Origin: Christensenella sp964494645
GTDB lineage: Bacteria; Bacillota; Clostridia; Christensenellales; Christensenellaceae
Reading direction: 5' to 3'
Assembly: GCA_964494645.1 (NCBI GenBank)
Contig: CAZBSH010000078.1
Location: 1-7,567 of the forward strand
Length of the DNA stretch: 7,567 nucleotides
Part shown: positions 7,401 to 7,567 of the stretch, in pieces
Numbering within the stretch: the stretch's first letter is position 1
Layout: the number at the start of each line of letters is the position of its first letter
Program-made: the position numbers and the translations under genes
The notes under the pieces: generated by a model
Databases searched by the model: none
The model's input: the letters and a program-made list of their open reading frames with translations, nothing else
What the model was told of the DNA's origin: nothing

Positions 7401-7567
7401 GCCCGGTACACACCAATATTTCAAAGAGCATCAATTCAATGTAGAACTTATCCCGAACGAAAAGGTGCTCGACCTCATCAAGACAGGAGAGTTTTCGCTA
7501 ATATTAAACACACCCACGCGCGGCAAGCAAAAGACGCGCAGCGGCTTCATGCTGCGGCGTACGGCGG
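4483..7567 (+). CDS. carB: Carbamoyl-phosphate synthase large subunit, cut by the right edge
   Basis: The large subunit makes carbamoyl phosphate from bicarbonate, ammonia (tunnelled from the glutaminase subunit CarA) and two ATP, for arginine and pyrimidine synthesis. The visible 1,028 residues contain both homologous ATP-grasp halves. The first half has SGPIIIGQAAEFDYSG (15-30), VRPAYTLGGTGGG (168-180) and VIEVNPRVSRSS (296-307). An oligomerisation region follows, to about 550. The second half has LGSGPIRIGQGIEFDY (561-576), VRPSYVLGGRAME (710-722) and VIEVNPRASRT (835-845). The methylglyoxal-synthase-like regulatory domain starts near 943, and about 45 residues are missing at the end. AAGGAG (4471-4476) sits 6 bases before the ATG, and the MPKLTDIEKI start is typical. 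A890 stands where E. coli has an ornithine-contacting Glu, as in Gram-positive enzymes. The regulatory domain is 5 residues shorter than E. coli between the ATPGT motif (972-976) and LNTP (1008-1011). carA does not precede it. Confidence 0.98.
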   Translation, partial: MPKLTDIEKILVIGSGPIIIGQAAEFDYSGTQACKALKEEGYEVVLINSNPATIMTDLGMADKVYIEPINLDTVTRILKKEKPQGIIATLGGQTGLNMAIELDRSGILPKMGIRLLGTQLESIKLAEDRELFKDLMIRNGQKTTHSTIVTSLEEAEAFSHECPFPLIVRPAYTLGGTGGGVAHNLDELLDITARGLKMSLIHQVLLEQSVAGWKEIEYEVIRDNADNCIIVCNMENIDPVGIHTGDSIVVAPSQTLTDREYQMLRTSALRIIRALDIKGGCNIQYALDPDSFDYVVIEVNPRVSRSSALASKATGYPIARVAAKIAVGYNLDEIKNSVTGKTYACFEPALDYVVTKVPRWPFDKFTGADRLLGTQMKATGEVMAIGRNIEESLLKAIDCLDVKLNYNLGMKNIDDWTLTELDDSLKNADDERIFVLSKALERGYTVDKLHEITKIDKFFINKLKNIVDLSKRLRSYTLEDLPEHVLRKCKKVGFGDGYIADCIGAHESQITFMRGALGIHPSFKKVDTCAGEFKAVTPYYYSTYDNEDEVERTDKKKVIVLGSGPIRIGQGIEFDYCSVHSVNTLKEMGYESIIINSNPETVSTDFDTSDKLYFEPLTKECVLDIIDKEKPEGVIVQFGGQTAINLADPISNTGKRVLGTSVEDIDRAEDRDKFLHVLEDLNIPLPKGDTTFSLEHALEAAADIGYPVLVRPSYVLGGRAMEIVYNDAELTEYMTMAAEVSPDKPVLIDKYVTGKEIELDAVCDGENVLVVGIMEHLERAGVHSGDSFAVYPTQTIPKEAKQKVAEYGIALGRALNIKGLFNIQFVMDEKNNVYVIEVNPRASRTVPILSKVTGVNMVKLATHVMLGESLKDMGYETGIHKESKLITVKAPVFSFQKLATVDTFLGPEMKSTGEVMGTDRTFLKALKKAFLASGSSLPDKEGKILISVANRDKEEALGVAKQMRECGFTLCATPGTHQYFKEHQFNVELIPNEKVLDLIKTGEFSLILNTPTRGKQKTRSGFMLRRTA

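Noticed and set aside
6210..7424. Several frames of 60-198 residues inside carB on both strands
   Set aside because: They overlap uninterrupted, highly conserved CarB coding sequence and show arginine- or serine-rich content typical of shadow frames.

Overview
The window carries an arginine-biosynthesis cluster, all on the + strand. In order it holds an unrecognised membrane-anchored protein (149-946), argC (1027-2067), argB (2079 to an assembly gap), argD (3060-4250) and the large carbamoyl-phosphate synthase subunit gene carB (from 4483, running off the right edge). The gene order, the strong AGGAG-type ribosome binding sites, the Gram-positive character of CarB and the ARG-box operator all point to a member of Bacillota, probably a clostridial lineage. 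The run of exactly 100 N suggests a draft or metagenome-derived scaffold. No taxon can be fixed from this window alone.

Layout. Positions 1-106 show no gene that can be settled. A TATAAT (121-126) sits just ahead of the first gene, a 265-residue protein with a probable tubby-C-terminal-like (LURP-one/scramblase-type) fold and a C-terminal membrane helix. The 80-base gap before argC contains a promoter overlapped by two ARG-box-like palindromes (965-982 and 985-1002), the first an almost perfect match to the consensus. argC and argB are 11 bases apart and clearly co-transcribed. argD follows after the gap, and a clear intrinsic terminator (4253-4281) ends that unit. A 200-base spacer then holds a GC-rich, fold-prone island and an AT-rich stretch that probably contains the carB promoter. 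carB is separately transcribed.

Function. ArgB phosphorylates N-acetylglutamate, ArgC reduces the acyl phosphate to the semialdehyde, and ArgD transaminates it to N-acetylornithine. CarB supplies carbamoyl phosphate for the step from ornithine to citrulline. The order matches the Bacillus-type argC-argJ-argB-argD-carA-carB series, but argJ and carA are absent from their usual places and must lie elsewhere or be replaced. ArgB has the N-terminal extension of the arginine-inhibited hexameric class, so flux is probably controlled both by the arginine repressor at argC and by feedback on ArgB.

No CRISPR array, tRNA, rRNA, transposase or exotic system was found. The most unusual items are the first protein, the folded island before carB, and a shortened effector-binding loop in CarB.
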